Positions 26,210 to 34,915 of a stretch of DNA of 64,000 nucleotides are shown in pieces (position 1 is the stretch's first letter; every line of letters begins with the position of its first letter). Both the position numbers and the translations under genes were made by a program. The stretch lies in the NCBI GenBank assembly GCA_022708505.1, contig JAKIYP010000004.1:1-64000 (forward strand), given 5' to 3'. The notes below the pieces were generated by a model. The model was not told where the DNA came from. It ran no database searches and worked only from the letters and a program-made list of their open reading frames with translations. Origin of the DNA: Bacteroidota bacterium. GTDB lineage: Bacteria; Bacteroidota; Bacteroidia; Bacteroidales; Paludibacteraceae.

Positions 26210-28456
26210 ATGAGAACAAGAAGTTTTTTAGTTTTAATTGTTTTGTCATTTGGTTTAGTGATGGCTGTTGAAGGGCAAAAGCGCTTAGCAGAGTTCCCGT
26301 TTGATTTGCATACAAGGGCAATGAATGTCAATACCGCTATCGGTGTTGGTGTATTTCAGGTGAAAATAAGCTCCCCTGATGTGCTGACACAGGCTCCTCA
26401 GATTATTACTGAAAGTGATGAGGTGACCAAATCCATGTTATTTCAGTTTACGGCCGGATATAGCGTGGCAAATAACAATATCAATATAGCCCTTGCCCCG
26501 AAAGCCGGAAACAAGGTCAGAATTACACACATTGAGTTTCGTGTGCGCTTCGGTTCTACTAATAAAGGTAATGCCGGCATTTTCATTTCAAAAGATCCCC
26601 AAACGGTACAAAACACACAAATCTGGACTTGTGGAAATAATAAAACATTCAATACTTACAAAGATTTTGTTGTTCCAATACCGGATTCTGAATTGAATTA
26701 TTCAGCATCCGAAACAGATTCGATTCGTTTTGTATTTGCTCAGGGTACAAACACCCTCGGTATGTACCTTGATAACTTTGAAGTGTATGGAGTTGTGAAT
26801 GACGAATCGAATGCAGTTATTAATTTAAGTATCGATGCTGCTAATGTTACCAAGGTACTGGCCGACCGTCCATCCGGAGCAAACAGCTGTTGGTTGATGG
26901 ATTCGGACTTGAAGTGGCCCCGTGATACGAGTAATGAGGAACGTTTTGCTGAAATGAAACTGGGGGCATTGCGCTTTCCTTACGGACATCTGGCCGATAA
27001 TTATTTGTGGCATACTCCCGGCGATTACAGCAACCTGGCTGTAAACGGACCTACCCCGAAAGTAGCCTCGCCAGATATTCCTGCAAAGTGGGGATGGGCA
27101 GTTAATCAAACAGACGGAACCTTCCTGAAGGATATGAGCTTTGATGAGTTTATTGCCATCTGCAAACGTCAGAATATTGAACCCTTGATTGTGGTGAATG
27201 CACAATCGCATACCTATACAGGAGGTCCGACTTATGAAGTGTTGAAACAATCTGCAGTCGAATGGGTCAGATATGCCAACATCACCAAAGGCTATGGCGT
27301 GAAAAACTGGCAGATTGGGAATGAAGTTGAACATCAATCGGCTCTGACTATGGCAGCATATACAAATTTGTTTATCGACTTTGCAACAGCCATGAAAGCG
27401 GTGGATCCTACTATACATGTCGGTACCGGTGTGTTGAGCAGTACAAACTGGAATAAGGATGTGTTAACAAAAGCCGGAAATTTATGTGATTTTATTTCTA
27501 CCCATAATTATCAATTTAGCAGTCCGATTCCTCCGGGAGGTTATCGTTCGTGGTATAAAACAAATAGCGTGTTGATTACCAATACAACTTCAACGCAAAA
27601 CATGTTAAACAATAGTTTCCCCGATCGTCCGGAGATAGAAGTGCATGTTACCGAAACGAACGTGACCGGAGGTGATTTTCCCGATATGTCGAGTATAGAT
27701 ATTTATAAAGCGTTGTACTGGTTCGAAATGAATATGAATCATCTTGCTTTGAAAAATATTAAATATACTTACTTTTGGGGAACACATAGTCCCTGGGGCG
27801 GTGAGACTAACCCGGGGGATATCAGTTGTTTACTTGAAAATTCAGCAGCCAATACCATACGACCCGCCGGAAGAGTGATTCAACTTATCAATACATACCT
27901 GAAAAATCAATGGATTAATACAGCAAGGGTTAATGGTAACATCCGGTTTTATGCTTCTATAAGCAATGATGGTAAAAGCTTGTCTCTTTTCATCTTAAAT
28001 AAAAACCTGTATCAGGAAACAGTAAATCTGAATCTGACAAATTATAACACTGCTTCTGTGCAGGTAGTTGAAAAAGAAACCTTCAGTGGAATTCATTACA
28101 ACGACACAGAACCGGTGAGCTTGAAGGAAAATCTGACTTCTGTCCCGTCACAACTTCAGCTACCTCCTTATTCACTAACCATAATTAACCTGTCGCAGGA
28201 TAACCATACATTGATATCTTCAAACAAGAAAACAAATTTTGAATATCGATACGACAGGGAATCGTTAAGATTTTTAGTGCCATTTATCAGTGATGTGCAT
28301 GTGAATTGCTATAGTGCTGATGGTAAATTGGTGTTAGACCGGATGTTAACAGTCGGAGGTGAAAAGAAAATAAATCTGTCACATCTTAAATCGGGTGTAT
28401 ATGTAATCAAAGTTTCGTCAAAAGAATGGAATGAGTCAATTAAAATAATCTTATAA
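26210..28456 (+). CDS. clan GH-A-like glycoside hydrolase with N-terminal beta module and T9SS tail (copy 3 of 3)
   Basis: Third full-length paralogue of the 10908/16560 type. Signal peptide (...VMAVEGQ), N-terminal module (about 24-198), catalytic domain with GALRFPYGHLADNYLWHTPG, acid/base Glu372 in KNWQIGNEVEHQ and nucleophile Glu482 in EVHVTETNVTGG, and a T9SS tail (VNCYSADGKLVLD...GVYVIKVSS, ending IKIIL). It starts only 8 bp after the GH51-like gene, so they are probably co-translated. Its nucleotide sequence remains close to copies 1 and 2 across the catalytic core, pointing to in-locus duplication. Confidence 0.8.
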   Translation: MRTRSFLVLIVLSFGLVMAVEGQKRLAEFPFDLHTRAMNVNTAIGVGVFQVKISSPDVLTQAPQIITESDEVTKSMLFQFTAGYSVANNNINIALAPKAGNKVRITHIEFRVRFGSTNKGNAGIFISKDPQTVQNTQIWTCGNNKTFNTYKDFVVPIPDSELNYSASETDSIRFVFAQGTNTLGMYLDNFEVYGVVNDESNAVINLSIDAANVTKVLADRPSGANSCWLMDSDLKWPRDTSNEERFAEMKLGALRFPYGHLADNYLWHTPGDYSNLAVNGPTPKVASPDIPAKWGWAVNQTDGTFLKDMSFDEFIAICKRQNIEPLIVVNAQSHTYTGGPTYEVLKQSAVEWVRYANITKGYGVKNWQIGNEVEHQSALTMAAYTNLFIDFATAMKAVDPTIHVGTGVLSSTNWNKDVLTKAGNLCDFISTHNYQFSSPIPPGGYRSWYKTNSVLITNTTSTQNMLNNSFPDRPEIEVHVTETNVTGGDFPDMSSIDIYKALYWFEMNMNHLALKNIKYTYFWGTHSPWGGETNPGDISCLLENSAANTIRPAGRVIQLINTYLKNQWINTARVNGNIRFYASISNDGKSLSLFILNKNLYQETVNLNLTNYNTASVQVVEKETFSGIHYNDTEPVSLKENLTSVPSQLQLPPYSLTIINLSQDNHTLISSNKKTNFEYRYDRESLRFLVPFISDVHVNCYSADGKLVLDRMLTVGGEKKINLSHLKSGVYVIKVSSKEWNESIKIIL

Positions 28457-28470
28457 AAATAAATTTAGTC

Positions 28471-30717
28471 ATGAGGTATTTCAAGTATCTGATATTTCTG
28501 GTGTTGATGTTGTTGCCACCGATGAGTCATGCGCAGATGTTATTGGGAAAGTTTGATTGTAATGCCGATCAGAATGGTAGTTTATATGGTAACAATTACC
28601 TTGACTCGCAAATCAACTTATCTAATTTGCAGTCTGTTGGAAGTAAAATAACGTTAGATTTTTCGGAAACATATTTGAGTTTCAATAATTCAGGTTTGGT
28701 TGGTCCAGCCAATTCTCTGTATTTTTCAATTTCTCCAAAAGAAGGATATATCGCTGAGATTAGAAAGATTACGATGCGAATTAAGAAGGGTACTAAATCA
28801 GGGAACGTCATCCTGTATTATAATTCAGACGGGCAGCCTTTTACTAACAGTAATAGTACATCTATATATAATGCGGGTAATTCGAACACAGATACTGTTT
28901 TTTCTATCATCAATGTGACATACCCTGCTAACTTTACAAGCCCGATAAAAATTACGGACCCTACAAAGCCGACTAATTTTATATTGTCGTCGGGAAGTAA
29001 CGGAGGTGCTTTGTCTGTTGATTATATCACCGTGTACGGGTATGTGTACCGGGAATCAGATCCGCCTCCGGCAGATGGTGTTGAAAAGAATTTCTCTGTT
29101 AATCTGCAGGAAAGCACGGGGAAAGTGAACCCGTTATTTTGGGGAACAAATTTTCTTTTTTGGCTCGAAGATGATCAGGCCTTACAGGATGGAACTATCG
29201 AGCAGAGTCTTAAAAATTTGCCTGTATCTGTTTTACGCTATCCGGGAGGTACTGTTGCCGATAACTTTCACTGGAAAACAAATCTTTTATCCAACAACAA
29301 CCGTTTTCCTTATGAAGAAGGAGATGCTGAAAGTGATTTTGATGAATTTATGGCATTTTGTCAACGTGTGAATGCCGAACCAATACTGGTTGTAAATACA
29401 GAATCCTGGCAAATAGCGCAGGATTTGGACGGAGGAGCGCAGGAAGCTGCCGATTGGGTTCAATACTGCAAAGACAAGGGATATAAAGTGAAATATTGGG
29501 AAATCGGAAACGAGACTTACTGGCATCCGTTTTTTACAGCAAGGGAATACGGTCAGGCAGTAAAAAAATATGCTCAGGCGATGAAAGCTGTAGACCCAAC
29601 CATTAAAATCTCGGCAAACGGACATTGGGATGTGCAGATGGTGGGTACAAAAGAACGTACCAATCCCGCGCAATGGGAAACCATTCGTCAGATGTATGCG
29701 AACATCAGCTCACGTCAGGATACAGAGGCTGCTGATGCCTATGCCGATTCTTTTAAAGATCAGGATATCAGAAATGGTTCGGAAAAATGGTGGAACAACG
29801 TAGCCGATGAATGTGGGGAGTATATTGACATGATCAGTATTCACTGGTATTATGGAGGTAATACCAGTATGGGTAGCATGACAACCAATCTGAATCAGGT
29901 ACGTGAACTTTTTAAATCCAAATACCCGAATCGTGAGTATACGATGTGTATGACTGAGTACAATTGTAACAATGATGATCATAAACTGGCCATTTCAGGT
30001 TTTTTCGATGGAGTGGCGCGATTTTTAATGGCCGGTGTCGAAATTGCAACCCAATGGCCCTTGCGTAACGGTTCAAACGGAGGACGGACCTCTTTGATGT
30101 ATCCATCTACTAAACAAGAACAATATACATATCAGATACTACAGATGTATGCTCAAAACCTGAAAGGTGATATTCTTCAAGTTACATCTGACAATCAAAT
30201 TTTTCCTTTTGTGACTTATGATCAAAAACAACTGACAGTTGTTGTAAGTGGTCGTGCAATTACATCACAACCCGTCATTGCAACCATGTCGTTACCCGAA
30301 ATGGAGCAATTTACGTTGCTGGATGCCAAGTCATTTGACGCGCCCGCTACAAGCAATATTCCCATTCGGTTAGTGGAGAATGATGTTGATGTAACAGTCT
30401 CAGAGACAGGGTGTACATTCAAGGTTTTGCCTTATCAGACTGTTCTGCTAAGGTTTAAGAATGATGATTATACAACAGTCAGACCGCTTACCGGTAATGA
30501 GGGAATTCAGTACTATGCAGAGAGGAATAAAATTGTGGTAGAATCAGCAGAAAAGATAAAGGTAGCAATATATAATTTGCAGGGAATTCTTATGATTGAA
30601 AAATCCGGGGATAAAAAACTTGAAATCGAAATGGACAAAGGAGGAGTTTATTTACTTAGGATTGTTTCAGGCAATAAAGTATATGCTGGTAAAGTGTTGG
30701 TGAATAATATTCCATGA
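28471..30717 (+). CDS. clan GH-A enzyme, GH51/GH39-like, with N-terminal module and T9SS tail
   Basis: Signal peptide (...PPMSHAQ), an N-terminal beta module (about 22-192) ending LSVDYITVYGYVY, and a GH-A barrel from about 205. The barrel has SVLRYPGGTVADNFHW, acid/base Glu348 in KYWEIGNETYW and nucleophile Glu496 in TMCMTEYNC. It is followed by a beta domain and a T9SS tail (VAIYNLQGILMIEKSG...GGVYLLRIVSG). The RYPGG and GNE motifs again recall GH51, but the nucleophile context TEYN differs from the NEWG of the gene at 24012, so the two are probably different families or subfamilies. It starts 14 bp after GH-A copy 3. The surface location is inferred from the tail. Confidence 0.78.
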   Translation: MRYFKYLIFLVLMLLPPMSHAQMLLGKFDCNADQNGSLYGNNYLDSQINLSNLQSVGSKITLDFSETYLSFNNSGLVGPANSLYFSISPKEGYIAEIRKITMRIKKGTKSGNVILYYNSDGQPFTNSNSTSIYNAGNSNTDTVFSIINVTYPANFTSPIKITDPTKPTNFILSSGSNGGALSVDYITVYGYVYRESDPPPADGVEKNFSVNLQESTGKVNPLFWGTNFLFWLEDDQALQDGTIEQSLKNLPVSVLRYPGGTVADNFHWKTNLLSNNNRFPYEEGDAESDFDEFMAFCQRVNAEPILVVNTESWQIAQDLDGGAQEAADWVQYCKDKGYKVKYWEIGNETYWHPFFTAREYGQAVKKYAQAMKAVDPTIKISANGHWDVQMVGTKERTNPAQWETIRQMYANISSRQDTEAADAYADSFKDQDIRNGSEKWWNNVADECGEYIDMISIHWYYGGNTSMGSMTTNLNQVRELFKSKYPNREYTMCMTEYNCNNDDHKLAISGFFDGVARFLMAGVEIATQWPLRNGSNGGRTSLMYPSTKQEQYTYQILQMYAQNLKGDILQVTSDNQIFPFVTYDQKQLTVVVSGRAITSQPVIATMSLPEMEQFTLLDAKSFDAPATSNIPIRLVENDVDVTVSETGCTFKVLPYQTVLLRFKNDDYTTVRPLTGNEGIQYYAERNKIVVESAEKIKVAIYNLQGILMIEKSGDKKLEIEMDKGGVYLLRIVSGNKVYAGKVLVNNIP

Positions 30718-30839
30718 TATTTGGATATATACCGGAAATGTGTTACAAATTGTTGAAAAAATGCCAATATTATTGCTTGTATTCTTACAATTTTGTAGCA
30801 GAAATAAAAATATGATAACCCCAAGAATATAATTTAATA

Positions 30840-33311
30840 ATGAAAGTGAGATTATTGATTGCCGCAAAAATAGCTTGTGTTATGCTATTTGCCGATTTAC
30901 AGGCAACAGAAAAAATCAATTTTGATTTGCACTGGAAGTTTATACAGGAAGATGTAAAAGGTGCAGAACAAGCTGGTTATAATGATCAAAAATGGAGGTC
31001 ATTAAATGTGCCGCACGACTGGAGCATTGAAGGCGAGTATAAAGAAACAGAAAATGGAACCGATTGGCAGTCGGGTTATCTGCCTGTTGGAGTGGGATGG
31101 TACCGGAAGACATTCGACATGGATAAGAAGTGGGCAAACAAAATGGTTCAACTGATGTTCGATGGCGTATATCTGAACAGCGATGTATGGATTAACGGTC
31201 ATCATTTGGGACATCGCCCGAATGGTTATGTCAGCTTCTATTATGATATAACGCCGCATCTGAAAAAGAAAGGAAATGTTATTGCTGTTAAAGTTGATCA
31301 TAGTAAACCCCTTACCGGTCGCTGGTACACGGGTTCCGGGATTTACCGCTCTGTTTATTTATTGGTGCATAACCAAACATACATAGATCCATGGGGCGTG
31401 TTTTTTCAAACGCCTGAGGTAAGTAAAGAAAAGGCTGCCTGTAAGGTTGATGTCGAATTTGTTAATTCCACAGGAAAAGCGCTGACTGTGAAAACAGAAC
31501 TGATTGATAAATCAGGAAAAGTGGTAAGCTGCGATGAGAAAGTAACTTCCGTGAAATCAAAAGGGAAACAACAGCTGGCTTTATCAGTAGATGTGAAAAA
31601 TCCCCGGTTATGGTCGCCCGACAATCCTTATGTGTATACACTCAGGACATCTTTATCTGTAAAAGGTAAAATCTTAGATCAGACGGAGCAACTGGTGGGA
31701 ATCAGAAAGTTGAGTTTCTCCGCAACAGAAGGGTTTAAATTGAATGATGTCTCCATGAAGATTAAAGGAGTTTGCGATCACCATACTGCAGGAGCCGTAG
31801 GTGCAGCTATTCCCGACGACGTATTGTACAGAAGATTAAAGTTGCTGAAGGACATGGGTTTGAACTCCATTCGTACCGCGCATAATCCCTATTCGCCAAC
31901 TTTCTATGCCATGTGCGATACCTTGGGCATCATGGTAATGAATGAAGCTTTTGATGGATGGGAAGTTGAAAAAGCAGAACATGATTACGGCAATTTCTTT
32001 GAAGAATGGTGGCAACGCGACCTGACGGATTTTATCAAACGGGATAGAAATCATCCTTCGGTAATTATTTGGAGCATTGGAAACGAGGTGCGTAAAGCAA
32101 CTCCGAAAACACAGAAAATGCTGGTAGATGCAATACATCAATTAGATCCTACCCGCCCGGTAACACAAGGTGGTACTGATCCAACGCGGGGTATGACAGT
32201 TGATTATGATAAAAATTTTCAGTATATCGATATTGTAGGATTTAATGGAAACGGAGAAGAAGTCGGAGAGTTTGAAATGTTTCAGTCAAAGAACCTCAAT
32301 CGTCCGGCAATAGGTACAGAGGTGCCGCATACCTATCAAACCCGCGGTGTATACCGGACTAAAACAACCTGGCGTCGCAGGGATTTTCCCGCTCCCTGGG
32401 AGTTGAAGAATATTATTCCCTGGGATAAATTCAAAGATCGTGTGTTTGAAATTCCTGATTTAACGGAAGAGGAAGTATTCCCGGAAGAAATTGAAAATAA
32501 ATATTACCAGTCATCTTATGACAATGCCTCTGTACGCATCAGTGCCCGTCACTCCTGGCAGCGAACTACGTCATTCCCGTTTCTGATGGGAGAGTACCGC
32601 TGGGGAAGCTTTGACTATCTGGGTGAAGCGGAATGGCCACAACGTTGCGGAAACTTCGGTATTATTGATATCTGTGGTTTTCCCAAAGATCATTATTACC
32701 TTTATCAGAGTTTATGGTCTGATAAGCCCATGGTACACCTGTTGCCTCACTGGACTCATCCGGGTAAGGAGGGCGTTGAAATACCGGTCGTGGTTTATAC
32801 CAACTGCGATGCTGCCGAATTGTTCCTGGACGGGGTATCCTTAGGTAAAAAGGATTATGTCGGGGAACAATTGGTCTGGTTGGTACCTTATCAGCAAGGT
32901 GAAATATCAGTCAAAGCGTATAAAAACGGAAAAGAAGTTGCCTCAAAAGCATATCACAGTGCGGGTGATGCCGCCGGTTTTGATGTGAAAGCGGATAAGA
33001 AAATTATCCGGGCCAATGAGAAAGATGTTATACATCTCGAGATTGATGTGGTGGATAAGAATGGTTATTTTTGCCCATTGGCTTCAAATCTTGTCGAGGT
33101 TGAAGTGTCTGGTCCGGCTACCATACTGGCCATGGATAATGGTGACCCCATCGAATTAACGCCTTATAAAGTCAATCAGAAAAAAGCTTTCAGGGGAAAG
33201 TGTTTGTTGATGTTGCAGGCTACAGCCGAATCAGGAACAGTAACAGTTAAACTGAATTCGCCGGGATTAGAAACAAAAACAGTTCAGTTGTCCGTTCTTC
33301 CGTCTAAATAA
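30840..33311 (+). CDS. GH2 glycoside hydrolase, beta-galactosidase type
   Basis: Signal peptide (MKVRLLIAAKIACVMLFADL), GH2 sugar-binding domain (about 25-180, VPHDWSIEGEY, VWINGHHLGHRPNGY, GRWYTGSGIYRSVYL), Ig-like domain, and a TIM barrel with acid/base Glu416 in VIIWSIGNEVRK and probable nucleophile Glu494 in AIGTEVPHTYQTRG. After the barrel come LMGEYRWGSFDYLGE, a DUF4982-like domain (YTNCDAAELFLDGVSLG) and a C-terminal Ig-like domain (DVVDKNGYFCPLASN...GPATILAMDNGDP). At 823 aa it is typical of Bacteroidota beta-galactosidase-like GH2. Linkage and sugar cannot be fixed. The 122-bp gap upstream holds no clear element. Confidence 0.9.
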   Translation: MKVRLLIAAKIACVMLFADLQATEKINFDLHWKFIQEDVKGAEQAGYNDQKWRSLNVPHDWSIEGEYKETENGTDWQSGYLPVGVGWYRKTFDMDKKWANKMVQLMFDGVYLNSDVWINGHHLGHRPNGYVSFYYDITPHLKKKGNVIAVKVDHSKPLTGRWYTGSGIYRSVYLLVHNQTYIDPWGVFFQTPEVSKEKAACKVDVEFVNSTGKALTVKTELIDKSGKVVSCDEKVTSVKSKGKQQLALSVDVKNPRLWSPDNPYVYTLRTSLSVKGKILDQTEQLVGIRKLSFSATEGFKLNDVSMKIKGVCDHHTAGAVGAAIPDDVLYRRLKLLKDMGLNSIRTAHNPYSPTFYAMCDTLGIMVMNEAFDGWEVEKAEHDYGNFFEEWWQRDLTDFIKRDRNHPSVIIWSIGNEVRKATPKTQKMLVDAIHQLDPTRPVTQGGTDPTRGMTVDYDKNFQYIDIVGFNGNGEEVGEFEMFQSKNLNRPAIGTEVPHTYQTRGVYRTKTTWRRRDFPAPWELKNIIPWDKFKDRVFEIPDLTEEEVFPEEIENKYYQSSYDNASVRISARHSWQRTTSFPFLMGEYRWGSFDYLGEAEWPQRCGNFGIIDICGFPKDHYYLYQSLWSDKPMVHLLPHWTHPGKEGVEIPVVVYTNCDAAELFLDGVSLGKKDYVGEQLVWLVPYQQGEISVKAYKNGKEVASKAYHSAGDAAGFDVKADKKIIRANEKDVIHLEIDVVDKNGYFCPLASNLVEVEVSGPATILAMDNGDPIELTPYKVNQKKAFRGKCLLMLQATAESGTVTVKLNSPGLETKTVQLSVLPSK

Positions 33312-33322
33312 AACTAAAAAGC

Positions 33323-34777
33323 ATGAAAAAAACGAATCTTGTTTTAGTCGTTTTGCAAATATTGATGATTGTTCATACACAAGGGTACGCCGGGAATCCT
33401 ACGATTAATATTGATTTTGATGCGGTACAAAAAGTGAATGTTAAAGGAGCCTCGGGTGCCAATTTATCCTGGTTACTCGACTCGGATAAATACAGACCAA
33501 GACCACGCTCCATGCAACGTGCAATTGAAGAATTGGGAGTCGGCGCGTTACGTTTTCCTTATGGACATCTTGCCGATAATTACCTGTGGACAACACCTCC
33601 TTATGAAAACGCGGTTAATGGTTTATCACACCGCGTTGCTACACATACACAAACCCCCGGAAAATGGGAGTGGGCGGTAAACCCGGATGGCACATTTAAG
33701 CATGCCATGGACTTTGATGAATATATAGCACTTTGCAAAAAAACAGGAGCAGAACCGCTCGTGGTTGTCAATGTCCTTTCTTATAAATATCAGGGAGGAC
33801 CATCATTGGAATACCTGATTGAATCAGCTGCTGCATGGGTGAAGTATGCAAACGTTACCCGTAATTATCAGGTGAAATACTGGCAGCTTGGTAATGAGGT
33901 GGAACATACCAAAGAAATTACCCTGGATGAATATGATGAAATCTACAGTAGGATGGCTGCCGCGATGAAATCTGTTGACCCTACTATTCAAATTGGTACC
34001 GGGGTATTGGGTAATGTTGCCTGGAATCGCCGGATATTGGAGAAATATCCTGAATTGGTCGGCTTTGTTTCGGCACATCAGTATGCCTTTAATCAGGAAT
34101 TTGCCGAAACCGGTTATGATGGATGGAAGGAATTGACTGCAATTGAGCTGAGAAATATCCGTAGAATGCAGCAGTTACTCCTTGAAAAACCTGAATATAA
34201 AAGTATCCCCCTGATGATTACAGAAACAGGTGCAACCGGAGGGAAATGGCCGGAAGGAAGGGTGAATGACCTCTATAAAGCACTTTACTGGTTTGAAATG
34301 AACATGGAACAGTTGCTGTTACCTAACGTGAAGTATTCATTCTTTTGGAGCACACATACTCCCTGGGGTGGTGAACAGGTTGATAGCGCTTTGGAAAATC
34401 TGTTGACAAATAAGGAGAATAAAAATACACCTACAGGAGAAATTGTGGGTCTAATCAACCAATACCTGCCAACACAAATGGTCAAAACTGATTGTAATTC
34501 GAAGTATTTACGTTCTTATGCCGGTATCAGTAAAGATAAAAAGGAATTGGTTATTTTCGTGTTGAATAAAAATAATCTTCCGGAATCAATCCGTTTAAAT
34601 CTACCGGGTGTGGATATAAAAAAGTATCGACAAGAGAAAATTGTTTTTTCAGGAACATCTCCGACAGATCAATCTCCGGTTGTGATAAAAAATAAATCAA
34701 CCAGAGTAACAAAGACTGTGAACGATGAAGTATTTAATCCATATTCTCTGACCATACTTCGGTTATATAAGCAGTGA
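33323..34777 (+). CDS. clan GH-A-like glycoside hydrolase, minimal version without accessory module or T9SS tail
   Basis: Signal peptide (...IVHTQGYAG) followed almost directly by the catalytic domain shared with the paralogues at 10908, 16560 and 26210: SGANLSWLLDSD, GALRFPYGHLADNYLWTTPPY, acid/base Glu192 in KYWQLGNEVEHTK and nucleophile Glu301 in PLMITETGATGG. It ends after the beta domain at NPYSLTILRLYKQ. At 484 aa it lacks both the approximately 180-residue N-terminal module and the sorting tail of the other three. A periplasmic enzyme on imported oligosaccharides is therefore inferred, complementing the surface forms. It lies 11 bp after the GH2 gene. Confidence 0.82.
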   Translation: MKKTNLVLVVLQILMIVHTQGYAGNPTINIDFDAVQKVNVKGASGANLSWLLDSDKYRPRPRSMQRAIEELGVGALRFPYGHLADNYLWTTPPYENAVNGLSHRVATHTQTPGKWEWAVNPDGTFKHAMDFDEYIALCKKTGAEPLVVVNVLSYKYQGGPSLEYLIESAAAWVKYANVTRNYQVKYWQLGNEVEHTKEITLDEYDEIYSRMAAAMKSVDPTIQIGTGVLGNVAWNRRILEKYPELVGFVSAHQYAFNQEFAETGYDGWKELTAIELRNIRRMQQLLLEKPEYKSIPLMITETGATGGKWPEGRVNDLYKALYWFEMNMEQLLLPNVKYSFFWSTHTPWGGEQVDSALENLLTNKENKNTPTGEIVGLINQYLPTQMVKTDCNSKYLRSYAGISKDKKELVIFVLNKNNLPESIRLNLPGVDIKKYRQEKIVFSGTSPTDQSPVVIKNKSTRVTKTVNDEVFNPYSLTILRLYKQ

Positions 34778-34915
34778 TAGCTGATTTCTGATTTTTGTTT
34801 TATCATGTTGAATAATTTGTCCTCTTTTTTGAATAAATTGTACCCTAAACTTGTTTTAATTAGCCCTAAATTTGTGATTGTTTATAGATATTAATACTAT
34901 TATCAAACATCTACG

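Noticed and set aside
26825..27418. 197-aa open frame on the - strand inside a GH-A gene
   Set aside because: It lies wholly opposite a well-supported catalytic domain, has no recognisable motif, and similar antisense frames appear at the same place in the paralogues. It is a codon-bias shadow.
34867..34874. Promoter of the sulfatase gene at 34916
   Set aside because: TAAATTTG fits a -7 box, but no TTTG lies 19-21 bp upstream and such octamers are common in AT-rich DNA.
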